Shown in pieces: positions 34,478-43,057 of a DNA stretch of 57,326 bases. The stretch's first letter is position 1. The number at the start of each line of letters is the position of its first letter. The translations under genes and the position numbers were made by a program. The stretch comes from CPC320 sp002684375 (GTDB taxonomy: Bacteria; Pseudomonadota; Alphaproteobacteria; Rhodobacterales; Rhodobacteraceae): NCBI GenBank assembly GCA_965662545.1, contig CBFIHZ010000026.1, forward strand, positions 1 to 57,326, in the 5' to 3' direction. A model generated the notes under the pieces. It searched no databases, was not told where the DNA came from, and saw only the letters and a list, made by a program, of their open reading frames with translations.

Positions 34478-36271
34478 TTAGGCCAAATGATGCACCTCTT
34501 GTAGTCCGTAAACCGGCGTTGAGATCTCTTCCAAACGTGCTTTAAGCTGCAACGACAGGAATTGGGAATAATGCCGCGACTGGTGCAGATTGCCGCCGTG
34601 GAACCATAGTGCTTCTTGCTGAGTGGGTTTCCACATGTTGCGCAATTCGCCCTCCCAAGGTCCGGGGTCTTTGGGGGTATCGGATCCCAATCCCCAGCAT
34701 TTGCCAACTTTGTCAGCGACGTCTTGACTGATCAAGCTAGCCGCCCATCCGTTCATCGAGGTGTAACCGGTGGCAAATATGATAACATCCGCGCTTAGTT
34801 CGGTGCCATTTTCAAGTTTCAAACCGTTTGGTTGGACCTCAACAACCTGTCCTTGCGCCAGCTTGATTTTGCCATCAGCCACCAGTTCGCTGGCACCAAC
34901 GTCAATGTAATACCCAGATCCACGGCGCAAGTATTTTACAAACAAACCGCTGCCATCAGTTCCCCAATCCAGCAGAAAACCAGCCTTTTCCAATCGTTCA
35001 TAGAAATCTGCGTCCCGCTCTTTCATTGCTTGATAAACAGGGACCTGCATTGCTGGTAAAGCCTTATAAGGCAAAGAGGCAAATATTAGATCTGCAATAT
35101 CGGTGGTAATGCCATTGGCGATGGCCTTTTCCGAATAAAGATCGCCTAGGCCAATTTCCATCAGTGTGTTGGATTTCACGATATGGGTGCTGGAACGCTG
35201 GACCATTGTAACAAGGGCACCGGCTTCCCACAGGGCTGCAGAAATATCATGGGCAGAATTGTTAGAGCCAACCACAACGGCCTTTTTGCCGGAATAGGCA
35301 TCGGGTCCGGGGTGTTTCGAAGAATGATGCAAATCACCTTGAAAACTTTCCATACCTGGCACGTCGGGAAGGTTTGCGACCGCTGACATGCCAGTGGCCA
35401 ATACCAATTGCTGCGGTTTAAGCACAACCGTTTCACCATCACGGTCGACCGTTACAGTCCATTGCTTGGTGACGTCGTCGTAGCTTGCGCTTTGACAGGT
35501 TGTGCGCGTCCAATAATTCAGCTCCATAATTTTGGTATAGCTTTCCAGCCAATCGCCAATTTTGTCTTTAGGGCTGAACACGGGCCAATCGTCAGGGAAT
35601 GGCAGATAAGGCAAGTGATCGTACCAGACCGGGTCATGCAGGCAGAGCGATTTGTAACGCTTGCGCCAACTGTCGCCGGGACGGTCATTTTTCTCTATAA
35701 TGATAGTCGGGACGCCCAGTCTGCGCAACCTTGCGCCAAGCCCGATACCGCCTTGGCCACCGCCGACAATGAGCACGTAAGGCTGCGTTTTATAGCCCAG
35801 TTCGCGGATTTCGCTTTCGCGGGTTTCGCTCCAGGTCTTGCGATCTTTGAACGCACCATGCGACACGCCCATATCACGCTTAGTGCCTTTCTTTTCTTCA
35901 AAGCCCTTCAGTTCCTGTGCGGTCGTTAACAACGTCCAACAGCCGTGCTCATTCAGTCTGACATGGCCCTCGCCACGCACGGCGTTGGTTTCAAATGTCA
36001 GCCAAGCCTCGGTAATTCCATCAGCAGTGGTCGGCTCTCCTTTGATCTGCCAATTGGTCGGACGCACATTTTCTAGCGTTGCGTCGGCCATGTCTGCGAT
36101 TGCCTTGCGCCCTTCCATCGTTTTGATATTCCAAGTGAACGCGACCAGATCGCGCCAGTAACAATCTTCGGCAAAAAGCGATTTGAGTGCTTGGGTATCC
36201 GTCTTTTCAAGCGCCTCACTGAATTTGGCGAGCCAACTGGAAACGTGGGCGTGTGAAGATGCAATGTCCAT
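34478..36271 (-). CDS. Flavin-containing monooxygenase with N-terminal SnoaL-like domain
   Basis: 597 residues from the ATG at 36271 with an AAGGAGA site. Residues about 10-120 look like a SnoaL/NTF2-type domain. From about 165 follows a class B FAD/NADPH monooxygenase: FAD site VGGGQGGIGLGARLRRLG, the FMO-type stretch WYDHLPYLPFPDDWPVFSPKDKIGDWLESY, NADPH site VVGSNNSAHDI and LIFATGYTSMNGW-like FATGY. The family oxygenates soft nucleophiles (N, S) or performs Baeyer-Villiger reactions. It lies between two DhaKL kinase genes on the same strand; its link to sugar metabolism is unclear. Confidence 0.85.
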   Translation of the reverse strand: MDIASSHAHVSSWLAKFSEALEKTDTQALKSLFAEDCYWRDLVAFTWNIKTMEGRKAIADMADATLENVRPTNWQIKGEPTTADGITEAWLTFETNAVRGEGHVRLNEHGCWTLLTTAQELKGFEEKKGTKRDMGVSHGAFKDRKTWSETRESEIRELGYKTQPYVLIVGGGQGGIGLGARLRRLGVPTIIIEKNDRPGDSWRKRYKSLCLHDPVWYDHLPYLPFPDDWPVFSPKDKIGDWLESYTKIMELNYWTRTTCQSASYDDVTKQWTVTVDRDGETVVLKPQQLVLATGMSAVANLPDVPGMESFQGDLHHSSKHPGPDAYSGKKAVVVGSNNSAHDISAALWEAGALVTMVQRSSTHIVKSNTLMEIGLGDLYSEKAIANGITTDIADLIFASLPYKALPAMQVPVYQAMKERDADFYERLEKAGFLLDWGTDGSGLFVKYLRRGSGYYIDVGASELVADGKIKLAQGQVVEVQPNGLKLENGTELSADVIIFATGYTSMNGWAASLISQDVADKVGKCWGLGSDTPKDPGPWEGELRNMWKPTQQEALWFHGGNLHQSRHYSQFLSLQLKARLEEISTPVYGLQEVHHLA

Positions 36272-36339
36272 GAAAGTTCTCCTTGATATCAATGCCTACT
36301 TTGCTTTTGAGGCATTCGATTAATACACACACAGATAAG

Positions 36340-37965
36340 TTATTGGGCTTTGGCAAGATGCTCAAACAACAGCGCGACGGCTTCGGCCCCGGGGTCATTG
36401 TGGCCTACCAGATTTGAAGCAGACACATACGTCGCCCGTCCGGCCCGGGCTCTGGTCATTTGTGCCGTAGCGTCCGCGCCGTGCCGTGCAGCTTGTGCGG
36501 CGGCGACAAGCCCGTGCGGTAATGCATCCAGCGCAGGGGCCAAGGCGTCAATCATCGTTCGATCCCCAAGTTGGGCACCGCCGACGTCTTGAATGCGCTT
36601 CAGCCCAGATATCAGGGCCTCGCTCAGCGTTTTGCCATTGGCGGCGGCGTGGCCGGCTGAGGAAAAGAATATCGCTAGGATCACACCGGATGACCCACCC
36701 ATCGACTGGCTGAGTGTGCTGCCAATGGCGCGCAGAAGCTCTGCCGTGTCGGCCAGAGGCAGCTGATCTATCGCGTCAGCAAGTGATTGGACGGCTGCCT
36801 TGACGGTCGATCCTGTGTCGCCATCACCGGATTTCGCGTCAAGCGCATTCAGCGCGTTCTCAGCTGAAACGAGGGCTGTGCAAGCAGCAGAAAGTAACAC
36901 GCGAGTGGCTGAATGATCCGATGCCCGGTATTTCGGGATTTCTAAACCACTTGGCATAAGGGTTGTCTTGACATCGCCGATGACAGAGCAGCCTGGCCAT
37001 GCACTCGGTGCCACCGGGGCGAGTAGTGCGTCCAATTGCGCCTGATCCACAGGCAGTAACGACATTGAAAAACCGTGCATATCGAGCGAGGTCATCAATG
37101 GCGCTGGGCCTATTATATGGCCTATCTGCGCACTAATCTTGGACCGACAAAGTTCATTTGCCAGAACAGACATCTCAAGCGTTGTCGACCCACCAAGATT
37201 GTTCAGCAACGCCACATATAGATGACTTGTCAGCTTTGGTGCCAAACGATCGACAACCATCTCCATCGCACTTCTGGCATTTTCGAAATCCACTTGCTCT
37301 ACGCCGGGTTCGCCATGAATTCCAAGCCCCAATTCGGCTTTTCCGGCGCCAATTCGCTTCTCTTTGGGTGTGCCTGGAACAGTGCATGTATCAAGGGACA
37401 TACCGATGGAAGTGACATCGGTAATTACACGGACAGATGCGTCTGTAACCGCTTTAAGATCAGCGCCTTGCTCAGCCAAAGCGCCGGCGATCTTGTGCAC
37501 AAACAAAGTGCCTGCCAACCCGCGTGCCTGGGCAATGTCTGGCAGAGCAATATCGTCGTCGACCACGACCATGTTGACCTTCAAACCCAACGCCCGAGCG
37601 CGTTCTGCGGCCAAACCAAAGTTTAAACGATCGCCGGTGTAATTCTTGACGATGAGCAAACAACCAGCGTCACCAGTCACGGAAAGAATCCCGGCGAGAA
37701 CCGCGTCGGTTGACGGCGAGGCAAATACATCGCCGCACACGGCCGCGGTCAGCATGCCCCTTCCCACGAACCCCGGATGTGCAGGTTCGTGTCCGGATCC
37801 TCCGCCAGACACCAGCGCGACTTTGGATTTATCCCAGTCCGTTCGGATCACCACTTTGATATGCGGATATCCGTCCAGACGGGAGAGTGGTGATCCAGAG
37901 GTTCTAAGAAACCCATCAATTGCATCGTGAACGAGAGTTTCTTTGGTATTAATAAACTGTTCCAT
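36340..37965 (-). CDS. Dihydroxyacetone-kinase-like fused DhaK-DhaL kinase (second)
   Basis: 541 residues. The K domain has VSGGGSGHEPAHPGFVGRGM and the His in GLGIHGEPGVEQ; the L domain (about 355-541) has LDAKSGDGDTGSTVK with its metal-binding aspartates and GGSSGVILAIFF. It is clearly diverged from the first kinase, so the two probably act on different ketoses or stereoisomers (such as D- versus L-erythrulose). It lies 54 bases downstream of the RbsD/FucU-like gene on the same strand, suggesting that the mutarotase-like protein and this kinase act together. Confidence 0.88.
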   Translation of the reverse strand: MEQFINTKETLVHDAIDGFLRTSGSPLSRLDGYPHIKVVIRTDWDKSKVALVSGGGSGHEPAHPGFVGRGMLTAAVCGDVFASPSTDAVLAGILSVTGDAGCLLIVKNYTGDRLNFGLAAERARALGLKVNMVVVDDDIALPDIAQARGLAGTLFVHKIAGALAEQGADLKAVTDASVRVITDVTSIGMSLDTCTVPGTPKEKRIGAGKAELGLGIHGEPGVEQVDFENARSAMEMVVDRLAPKLTSHLYVALLNNLGGSTTLEMSVLANELCRSKISAQIGHIIGPAPLMTSLDMHGFSMSLLPVDQAQLDALLAPVAPSAWPGCSVIGDVKTTLMPSGLEIPKYRASDHSATRVLLSAACTALVSAENALNALDAKSGDGDTGSTVKAAVQSLADAIDQLPLADTAELLRAIGSTLSQSMGGSSGVILAIFFSSAGHAAANGKTLSEALISGLKRIQDVGGAQLGDRTMIDALAPALDALPHGLVAAAQAARHGADATAQMTRARAGRATYVSASNLVGHNDPGAEAVALLFEHLAKAQ

Positions 37966-38019
37966 TTCCGATCCTCGATGCGTTTTGCTGTTCCATTTCA
38001 GGTCGGGTCCGCTAGTAAC

Positions 38020-38454
38020 TTAACTTGGTGCCACAACGCCCTTTTTAAGAATGATATTCCCATAAAGCCGCCTCTCGGCGGTTTGTACGATACAATAAGC
38101 ACGTTTTGCCTGTTCGTAGAACTCGAATCGCTCAACGGCTTGTATTTTTGCAGGGTGATCGGCCTCAGTGTCAATGATACGCTGAAACTCCACTCTTGTG
38201 TCCGGAATTGCCTCTTGATCATCAACAACTTGCATCGTGCGGGCTGGAGTGTCGTCATAGCTATCGAGCGGCAAAATCGACAATATCGCCTTCAACGCGT
38301 CCGTCGCCGTAACCCCGGCCAGTCGTTCGATTCGGTCTGCGCAGGCCTCTGCAGGGAAATTTGCATCGGCGATTATCAATTCATCTCCGTGCCCCATGGC
38401 GCTGAGATGACGTAATAAATCTGGTGTTAGTATAGTAGGAATCCCAATAAGCAT
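38020..38454 (-). CDS. RbsD/FucU-family sugar mutarotase-like protein
   Basis: 144 residues from the ATG at 38454 (the frame extends to 38490). MLIGIPTILTPDLLRHLSAMGHGDELIIADANFPA is the hallmark N-terminus of the RbsD/FucU family, with the catalytic His in AMGHGDE; the end AYCIVQTAERRLYGNIILKKG also matches. These cytoplasmic proteins interconvert sugar anomers after uptake (D-ribose or L-fucose), and some work with other ketoses. It is divergent from the lacI-type gene and precedes the second DhaKL kinase. Confidence 0.88.
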   Translation of the reverse strand: MLIGIPTILTPDLLRHLSAMGHGDELIIADANFPAEACADRIERLAGVTATDALKAILSILPLDSYDDTPARTMQVVDDQEAIPDTRVEFQRIIDTEADHPAKIQAVERFEFYEQAKRAYCIVQTAERRLYGNIILKKGVVAPS

Positions 38455-38527
38455 AGCTTTCCAACTTCCATATTTTGTTATCTTGAACAATAGTTCTACA
38501 ATAATGATTGACGTACTTCATTAAATA

Positions 38528-38547
38528 CCTCAATCTTTTTCTTGAGG
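38528..38547. promoter_or_regulatory. Candidate LacI-type operator/hairpin before the regulator gene
   Basis: CCTCAA-N8-TTGAGG at 38528-38547 lies immediately before the regulator's start at 38556 and overlaps its GAGGGGG ribosome-binding site. A second palindrome, GAAC-AATA-GTTC, is at 38485-38496. Either could mediate autoregulation in this 100-base divergent promoter region. Confidence 0.4.
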
Positions 38548-38555
38548 GGGATTAA

Positions 38556-39578
38556 ATGAGCCGAGTCACTGCACAAGATGTCGCTGAAGAGGCGGGCGTA
38601 AGCTTGGCAACAGTTGATCGCGTTCTGAACAAACGTAAAGGCGTGCGAAGCGAGACCATCGAAAAGGTCACCTCGGCCATGGATCGGCTGGACTTTGTCC
38701 GTGACCAGACAGCCGCAAATCTGGCGCGTAGACGATCTTATCGGTTTACCTTTATCGTTTCAGCGGGCGAGACCTCATTTTTCTCAGACATCCAATCCGA
38801 AATTGAGGCCGCCAAATCTCATGTTGCCAAAGAGCGTGTTGATATACAAATGCTCGCCGTACCGCCGCTGGATCCGCAGGCGATTGTAAATGCCATTGAA
38901 CGCTTAGGCGACGACATCGGTGATGGGCTGGCCTTGGTGGCCGTTGAAAGCCAAGCCGTGAGAGATTCGGTAAATTCATTGCGTGCCCGGGGGGTGCGGG
39001 TTGTGACCTTCATATCAGACATCCCTAATTCCCAACGCGAGCGTTTTGTCGGGATTGACAATGTTGCCGCGGGCCGGGTGGCGGGTAGCCTATTGAAGCG
39101 TTTTATCTCTGCACCCTCGGGTGACGTGGCATTGGTCGCGGGCTCAGGCACATTGCGGGACCATTGTGAACGCCGAATGGGGTTTGAGCAGGTCATGCGA
39201 ACCGAATGCCAACATTTAAATGTGTTGCCCTGGATCGAGGGCGAAGAGATGGCGGGGGTTGTTGAGGAAAAGCTGTCACAGCTTATGGCTGATAACTCCA
39301 ATATTGTTGGGCTGTACAGTCTTGGTGGTGGTACACGAGGTGTGATTGATACGATCAATTCTGCAAAACAAAAGATTAGTGTGGTGACGACTGAGCTCTC
39401 AAAACATACGCGCGCCGCGTTGATTTCCGGCACGGTCGACGCGGTGTTGGTTCAGGATCCGGGCCATGAAGTGCGCAGCGCAGTTCGTGTGCTGCGCGCA
39501 TTGGTGGATGATGCGCCAATCAACGAAAAACAAGAACGTATTCGCATTGAGATCTTTGTTCGCGATAATTTGCCATAG
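38556..39578 (+). CDS. LacI-family transcriptional regulator
   Basis: 340 residues with the LacI helix-turn-helix at the N-terminus (VTAQDVAEEAGVSLATVDRVLNKR) and the hinge NLARRRSYRF, followed by a periplasmic-binding-protein-like sensor (residues about 65-330) like that of RbsR-type regulators. It probably controls both the divergent fucU-kinase side and the plus-strand isomerase-importer operon in response to the imported sugar. A GAGGGGG site precedes the ATG. Confidence 0.9.
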   Translation: MSRVTAQDVAEEAGVSLATVDRVLNKRKGVRSETIEKVTSAMDRLDFVRDQTAANLARRRSYRFTFIVSAGETSFFSDIQSEIEAAKSHVAKERVDIQMLAVPPLDPQAIVNAIERLGDDIGDGLALVAVESQAVRDSVNSLRARGVRVVTFISDIPNSQRERFVGIDNVAAGRVAGSLLKRFISAPSGDVALVAGSGTLRDHCERRMGFEQVMRTECQHLNVLPWIEGEEMAGVVEEKLSQLMADNSNIVGLYSLGGGTRGVIDTINSAKQKISVVTTELSKHTRAALISGTVDAVLVQDPGHEVRSAVRVLRALVDDAPINEKQERIRIEIFVRDNLP

Positions 39579-39610
39579 GGTTGTGGTTTGATGCTTGAGG
39601 AGAGTTTAAA

Positions 39611-40663
39611 ATGAAAACGATCAAGGGACCGGCATTGTTTTTGGCGCAGTTTGCGGGCGATAAAGCACCGTTCAACGACTGGGACAGTATCACCAAATGG
39701 GCCGCCGACTGTGGCTATTTTGGGGTGCAAGTTCCCAGTTGGGATGGTCGGTTGATCGATCTGGCAAAAGCAGCCCAATCCAAGACCTATTGCGATGAGT
39801 TCAAAGGCATTGCTGCTGCCAACGGAGTTGAAGTTACTGAGCTTTCGACCCATTTGCAGGGCCAACTGATCGCCGTACATCCTGCCTATGACGAGGCCTT
39901 TGATGGCTTTGCAGCCCCCGAAGTGCGTGGCAACCCCAAGGCGCGACAGGAATGGGCCGTAGATCAGGTGAAAATGGCGCTTACTGCATCAATGAATATG
40001 GGGATTGGGGCGCATGCAACATTCTCTGGCGCATTAGCTTGGCCTTATGTTTATCCTTGGCCGCAACGGCCTGCCGGTTTGATCGAAACTGCATTTGAAG
40101 AATTGGCGCGTCGTTGGCTTCCACTTCTGGATCACGCAGCAGATTGCGGTGTCGATATATGTTATGAAATTCATCCCGGAGAAGACCTGCATGACGGCAT
40201 CACATATGAGATGTTTTTGGAACGCACGGGCAATCATGATCGTGCTTGTATGCTGTATGATCCCAGTCATTATCTACTGCAATGTCTTGATTATCTTGAC
40301 AACATCGACATTTACAAAGATCGTATCAGGATGTTTCACGTCAAGGACGCTGAGTTCAACCCGACAGGAAGACAAGGTGTCTATTCAGGCTTTCAGCCTT
40401 GGTTAGATCGGGCCGGCCGCTTTCGTTCTTTGGGCGACGGCCAAGTTGATTTTGAGGCGATATTCTCAAAATTAGCAGCGATAGATTTTGATGGCTGGGC
40501 GGTGGTCGAATGGGAATGTTGCTTGAAGCATCCAGAAGATGGCGCTCGTGAAGGTGCGCAGTTTGTTAAAGATTGTATCATTCGGGTGACTGAACGCGCA
40601 TTTGATGATTTCGCCGATGGCGGTACGGACGAGGCTGCCAACAAGCGTATGCTTGGGATCTAG
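39611..40663 (+). CDS. Xylose-isomerase-like TIM-barrel protein (sugar isomerase/epimerase)
   Basis: 350 residues of the AP-endonuclease-2/sugar-isomerase fold. Likely metal ligands are Glu in CYEIHPGEDLHD, Asp in LYDPSHYLLQ, His in MFHVKDAEF and Glu in VVEWECCLKHP. The family isomerises or epimerises sugars and inositols with a divalent metal. It starts 33 bases after the regulator with a GAGGAGAG site and is followed 12 bases later by an oxidoreductase gene, a frequent partnership in inositol- and rare-sugar-degrading operons. Confidence 0.85.
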   Translation: MKTIKGPALFLAQFAGDKAPFNDWDSITKWAADCGYFGVQVPSWDGRLIDLAKAAQSKTYCDEFKGIAAANGVEVTELSTHLQGQLIAVHPAYDEAFDGFAAPEVRGNPKARQEWAVDQVKMALTASMNMGIGAHATFSGALAWPYVYPWPQRPAGLIETAFEELARRWLPLLDHAADCGVDICYEIHPGEDLHDGITYEMFLERTGNHDRACMLYDPSHYLLQCLDYLDNIDIYKDRIRMFHVKDAEFNPTGRQGVYSGFQPWLDRAGRFRSLGDGQVDFEAIFSKLAAIDFDGWAVVEWECCLKHPEDGAREGAQFVKDCIIRVTERAFDDFADGGTDEAANKRMLGI

Positions 40664-40674
40664 GGAAAAATAAA

Positions 40675-41880
40675 ATGAGTGAAAAGTCCATTCAGGGTAC
40701 AGCGTCGGACATTACTAACGTCACAGTTGCGTCTGATGAAATCCGCCCCCTTCGATTGGGTATGGTTGGCGGCGGACGTGATGCTTTTATCGGTGCAGTA
40801 CACCGTATTGCTGCGCGCATGGACAATAATTTCCAATTGGTTGCTGGTGCGCTGTCTTCGACCTCAGAAAAAGCTCTGGCTTCGGCCGCTGATCTGGGTC
40901 TAGCAAAGGCGCGTGCCTATTCTGACTTTCGTCAAATGGCGATGCGAGAGGCGCGGTTAAAAGATGGGATCGAGGTGGTGGCAATTGTCACGCCAAATCA
41001 TATGCACGCGCCCATTGCCAAGGAATTCCTGCGCCGCAACATTCACGTGATCTGCGACAAGCCGCTAACGGCCACCTTGTCTGACGCAAAATCACTGGCA
41101 AAGGCAGCAGAACGTTCAGATGCGCTTTTTGTGCTGACCCATAATTACACGGGTTATCCGATGGTGCGTCAGGCGCGCGAAATGATTAGCAATGGCGATT
41201 TAGGCGATGTTCGCGTGGTTCAAGTCGAATATGCGCAGGACTGGTTAAGCGAACCGCTGGAAAATACTGGTCTGAAACAGGCAGAGTGGCGCACTGATCC
41301 AACGCGTTCGGGGGCTGGCGGGGCGACCGGTGATATCGGGACGCATGCCTATAACCTTGCGAGTTTTATCTCTGGTCTGACGCTGAAGCGCCTGTGCGCT
41401 GATCTGGACAGTTTTGTCGATGGACGAAAGGTCGATGACAATGGGCATGTTCTGTTGCAGTTCGAAGGAGGAGCCAAAGGGATGCTGTGGTGCAGCCAGG
41501 TAGCAGCGGGAAATGAAAATAGTTTGTCGATAAGGGTTTTTGGCTCAAAAGGTGGAATCGAATGGCATCAGGAGGACCCCAACTATCTATGGTATACTCC
41601 GCTTGGGGAACCCAAACGCCTGATCACTCGAAATGGGGCAGGGGCTGGAGGCGCGGCCGCGCGCATGTCTCGTATTCCTCCAGGTCATCCAGAGGGTTAT
41701 CTTGAGGGGTTCGCCAATATCTATGCTGAGGCCGCAGCGGCGATCCGTGCAAAAAACGGCAGACGCGATCCGAGCCCTGAAATTCTTTATCCAACACTCC
41801 AAGATGGGCTTGCGGGCGTCGCATTTGTCGATGCTTGCGTTAAGTCATCGAAACGCAAAGGGGCTTGGGTAAATGTCTGA
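40675..41880 (+). CDS. Gfo/Idh/MocA-family NAD(P)-dependent sugar oxidoreductase
   Basis: 401 residues. The Rossmann site is LGMVGGGRDAFIGAVHR and the family's EKP motif is present as CDKPLTATLSDAK. The dimer-forming alpha/beta domain includes GGATGDIGTHAYNLASFISG, with the usual Asp/His active-site residues (DIGTHA). Its substrate is probably a sugar or polyol entering by the adjacent importer. Its stop overlaps the following ATPase gene by 8 bases. Confidence 0.88.
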   Translation: MSEKSIQGTASDITNVTVASDEIRPLRLGMVGGGRDAFIGAVHRIAARMDNNFQLVAGALSSTSEKALASAADLGLAKARAYSDFRQMAMREARLKDGIEVVAIVTPNHMHAPIAKEFLRRNIHVICDKPLTATLSDAKSLAKAAERSDALFVLTHNYTGYPMVRQAREMISNGDLGDVRVVQVEYAQDWLSEPLENTGLKQAEWRTDPTRSGAGGATGDIGTHAYNLASFISGLTLKRLCADLDSFVDGRKVDDNGHVLLQFEGGAKGMLWCSQVAAGNENSLSIRVFGSKGGIEWHQEDPNYLWYTPLGEPKRLITRNGAGAGGAAARMSRIPPGHPEGYLEGFANIYAEAAAAIRAKNGRRDPSPEILYPTLQDGLAGVAFVDACVKSSKRKGAWVNV

Positions 41881-42973
41881 TCTTAAAGTCCAAAACCTGC
41901 GTCGCACTTTCGGATCGGTTGTCGCGTTGGAAGACATGAGCTTTGACGTGCACGAGGGCGAGTTTTTTTGCCTGCTGGGCCCGTCATCCTCTGGCAAGAC
42001 CACGACCTTGCGTTCAATCGCGGGTCTGGAGAATTTGGACAAGGGCGAGGTGCATTTTGCCGGGCAAAACGTCACTGATGCACCGGTGCAAGGTCGCGGC
42101 ATGTCGATGATCTTCCAGACCTTTGCGCTGTACCCACATCTAAGCGTCGAGGCTAATTTTGCACATCCGTTGCGCCGATCAGGTACCAGCAGTTCAGAGA
42201 TAAAAAAGCGAGTCGGCGAAGTGGCAGAACTGCTGCGGGTAACACATACGTTGAAACGTAAGCCAACGACATTGTCTGGCGGTGAACAGCAGCGGGTTGC
42301 AATTGGCCGTGCCATTATTCAGCGGCCCAAACTTCTGTTACTGGACGAGCCACTTACCAATCTGGACGCCAAGCTGCGCAATGACATGCGCACTGAGTTC
42401 AAGCGCCTGCACCGAGAGCTTGGGATGACTATGGTTTTGGCCACGCCCGATCAGCTCGAGGCTCTCACCATGGGTGAGCGGGTAGGGGTGATGCAGGATG
42501 GCAAAGTTGTGGCAGTCGGCGCACCCCGAGATCTTTACCAAACGCCAGATGACACCTATGTGGCACAGATGGTCGGGTCTCCTCCGATCAACTTTTTGCC
42601 TACAACTGGTAGCGGCGACAATGTCGTTGATCTGCCATTTCTGGATCAACCGATCGCAGCACCAGGGGTGTTGTCGGGCAGACCTGTGAAGCTAGGCCTG
42701 CGCCCCCACGACATAGGGTTGGCAGAAGGGCCTGTACGCGGATCTGCACTGCGGACAAAATTTCCAGTGAAAATTCACCTGACAGAGCCCTTGGGCGACG
42801 TGACTATAATCGAAATCGCTGCACAAAAAACCATGATGAAAATGGTTCTGCGTGAAGAGATTGCTGCAAAATATTCGGTAGGAGATGAAATCGAAGTTGC
42901 CTTCGATCCTGCTGATTTGCATATTTTTGACCGAACGACAGGCAAAAGACTATCCCCGCGTTCTGCGCGATAA
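41873..42973 (+). CDS. ABC sugar/polyol importer ATPase A (switch histidine missing)
   Basis: 366 residues, MalK/UgpC-type with C-terminal TOBE region. Walker A GPSSSGKTT, Q-loop IFQTFALYPH, consensus signature LSGGEQQR and Walker B LLLLDEPLTNLD are intact, but the switch region reads LATPDQLEAL: the H-loop His is replaced by Pro192. Its partner at 46398 keeps the His but has a degenerate signature. Two different ATPases with the gene order seen here recall the rhizobial glycerol importer GlpSTPQUV. It overlaps the oxidoreductase gene by 8 bases. Confidence 0.9.
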   Translation: MSDLKVQNLRRTFGSVVALEDMSFDVHEGEFFCLLGPSSSGKTTTLRSIAGLENLDKGEVHFAGQNVTDAPVQGRGMSMIFQTFALYPHLSVEANFAHPLRRSGTSSSEIKKRVGEVAELLRVTHTLKRKPTTLSGGEQQRVAIGRAIIQRPKLLLLDEPLTNLDAKLRNDMRTEFKRLHRELGMTMVLATPDQLEALTMGERVGVMQDGKVVAVGAPRDLYQTPDDTYVAQMVGSPPINFLPTTGSGDNVVDLPFLDQPIAAPGVLSGRPVKLGLRPHDIGLAEGPVRGSALRTKFPVKIHLTEPLGDVTIIEIAAQKTMMKMVLREEIAAKYSVGDEIEVAFDPADLHIFDRTTGKRLSPRSAR

Positions 42974-43057
42974 GACAGTAAGACAGCACTAAAGTAAACT
43001 AAAGGTGAGCAGCCAAAAAAGTCAACGATACTTGAGTTACAATTATGGAGGAATACA

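Noticed and set aside
35408..35929. A 173-codon plus-strand frame inside the monooxygenase
   Set aside because: No ribosome-binding site or family; the FAD/NADPH motifs on the minus strand fix the real gene.
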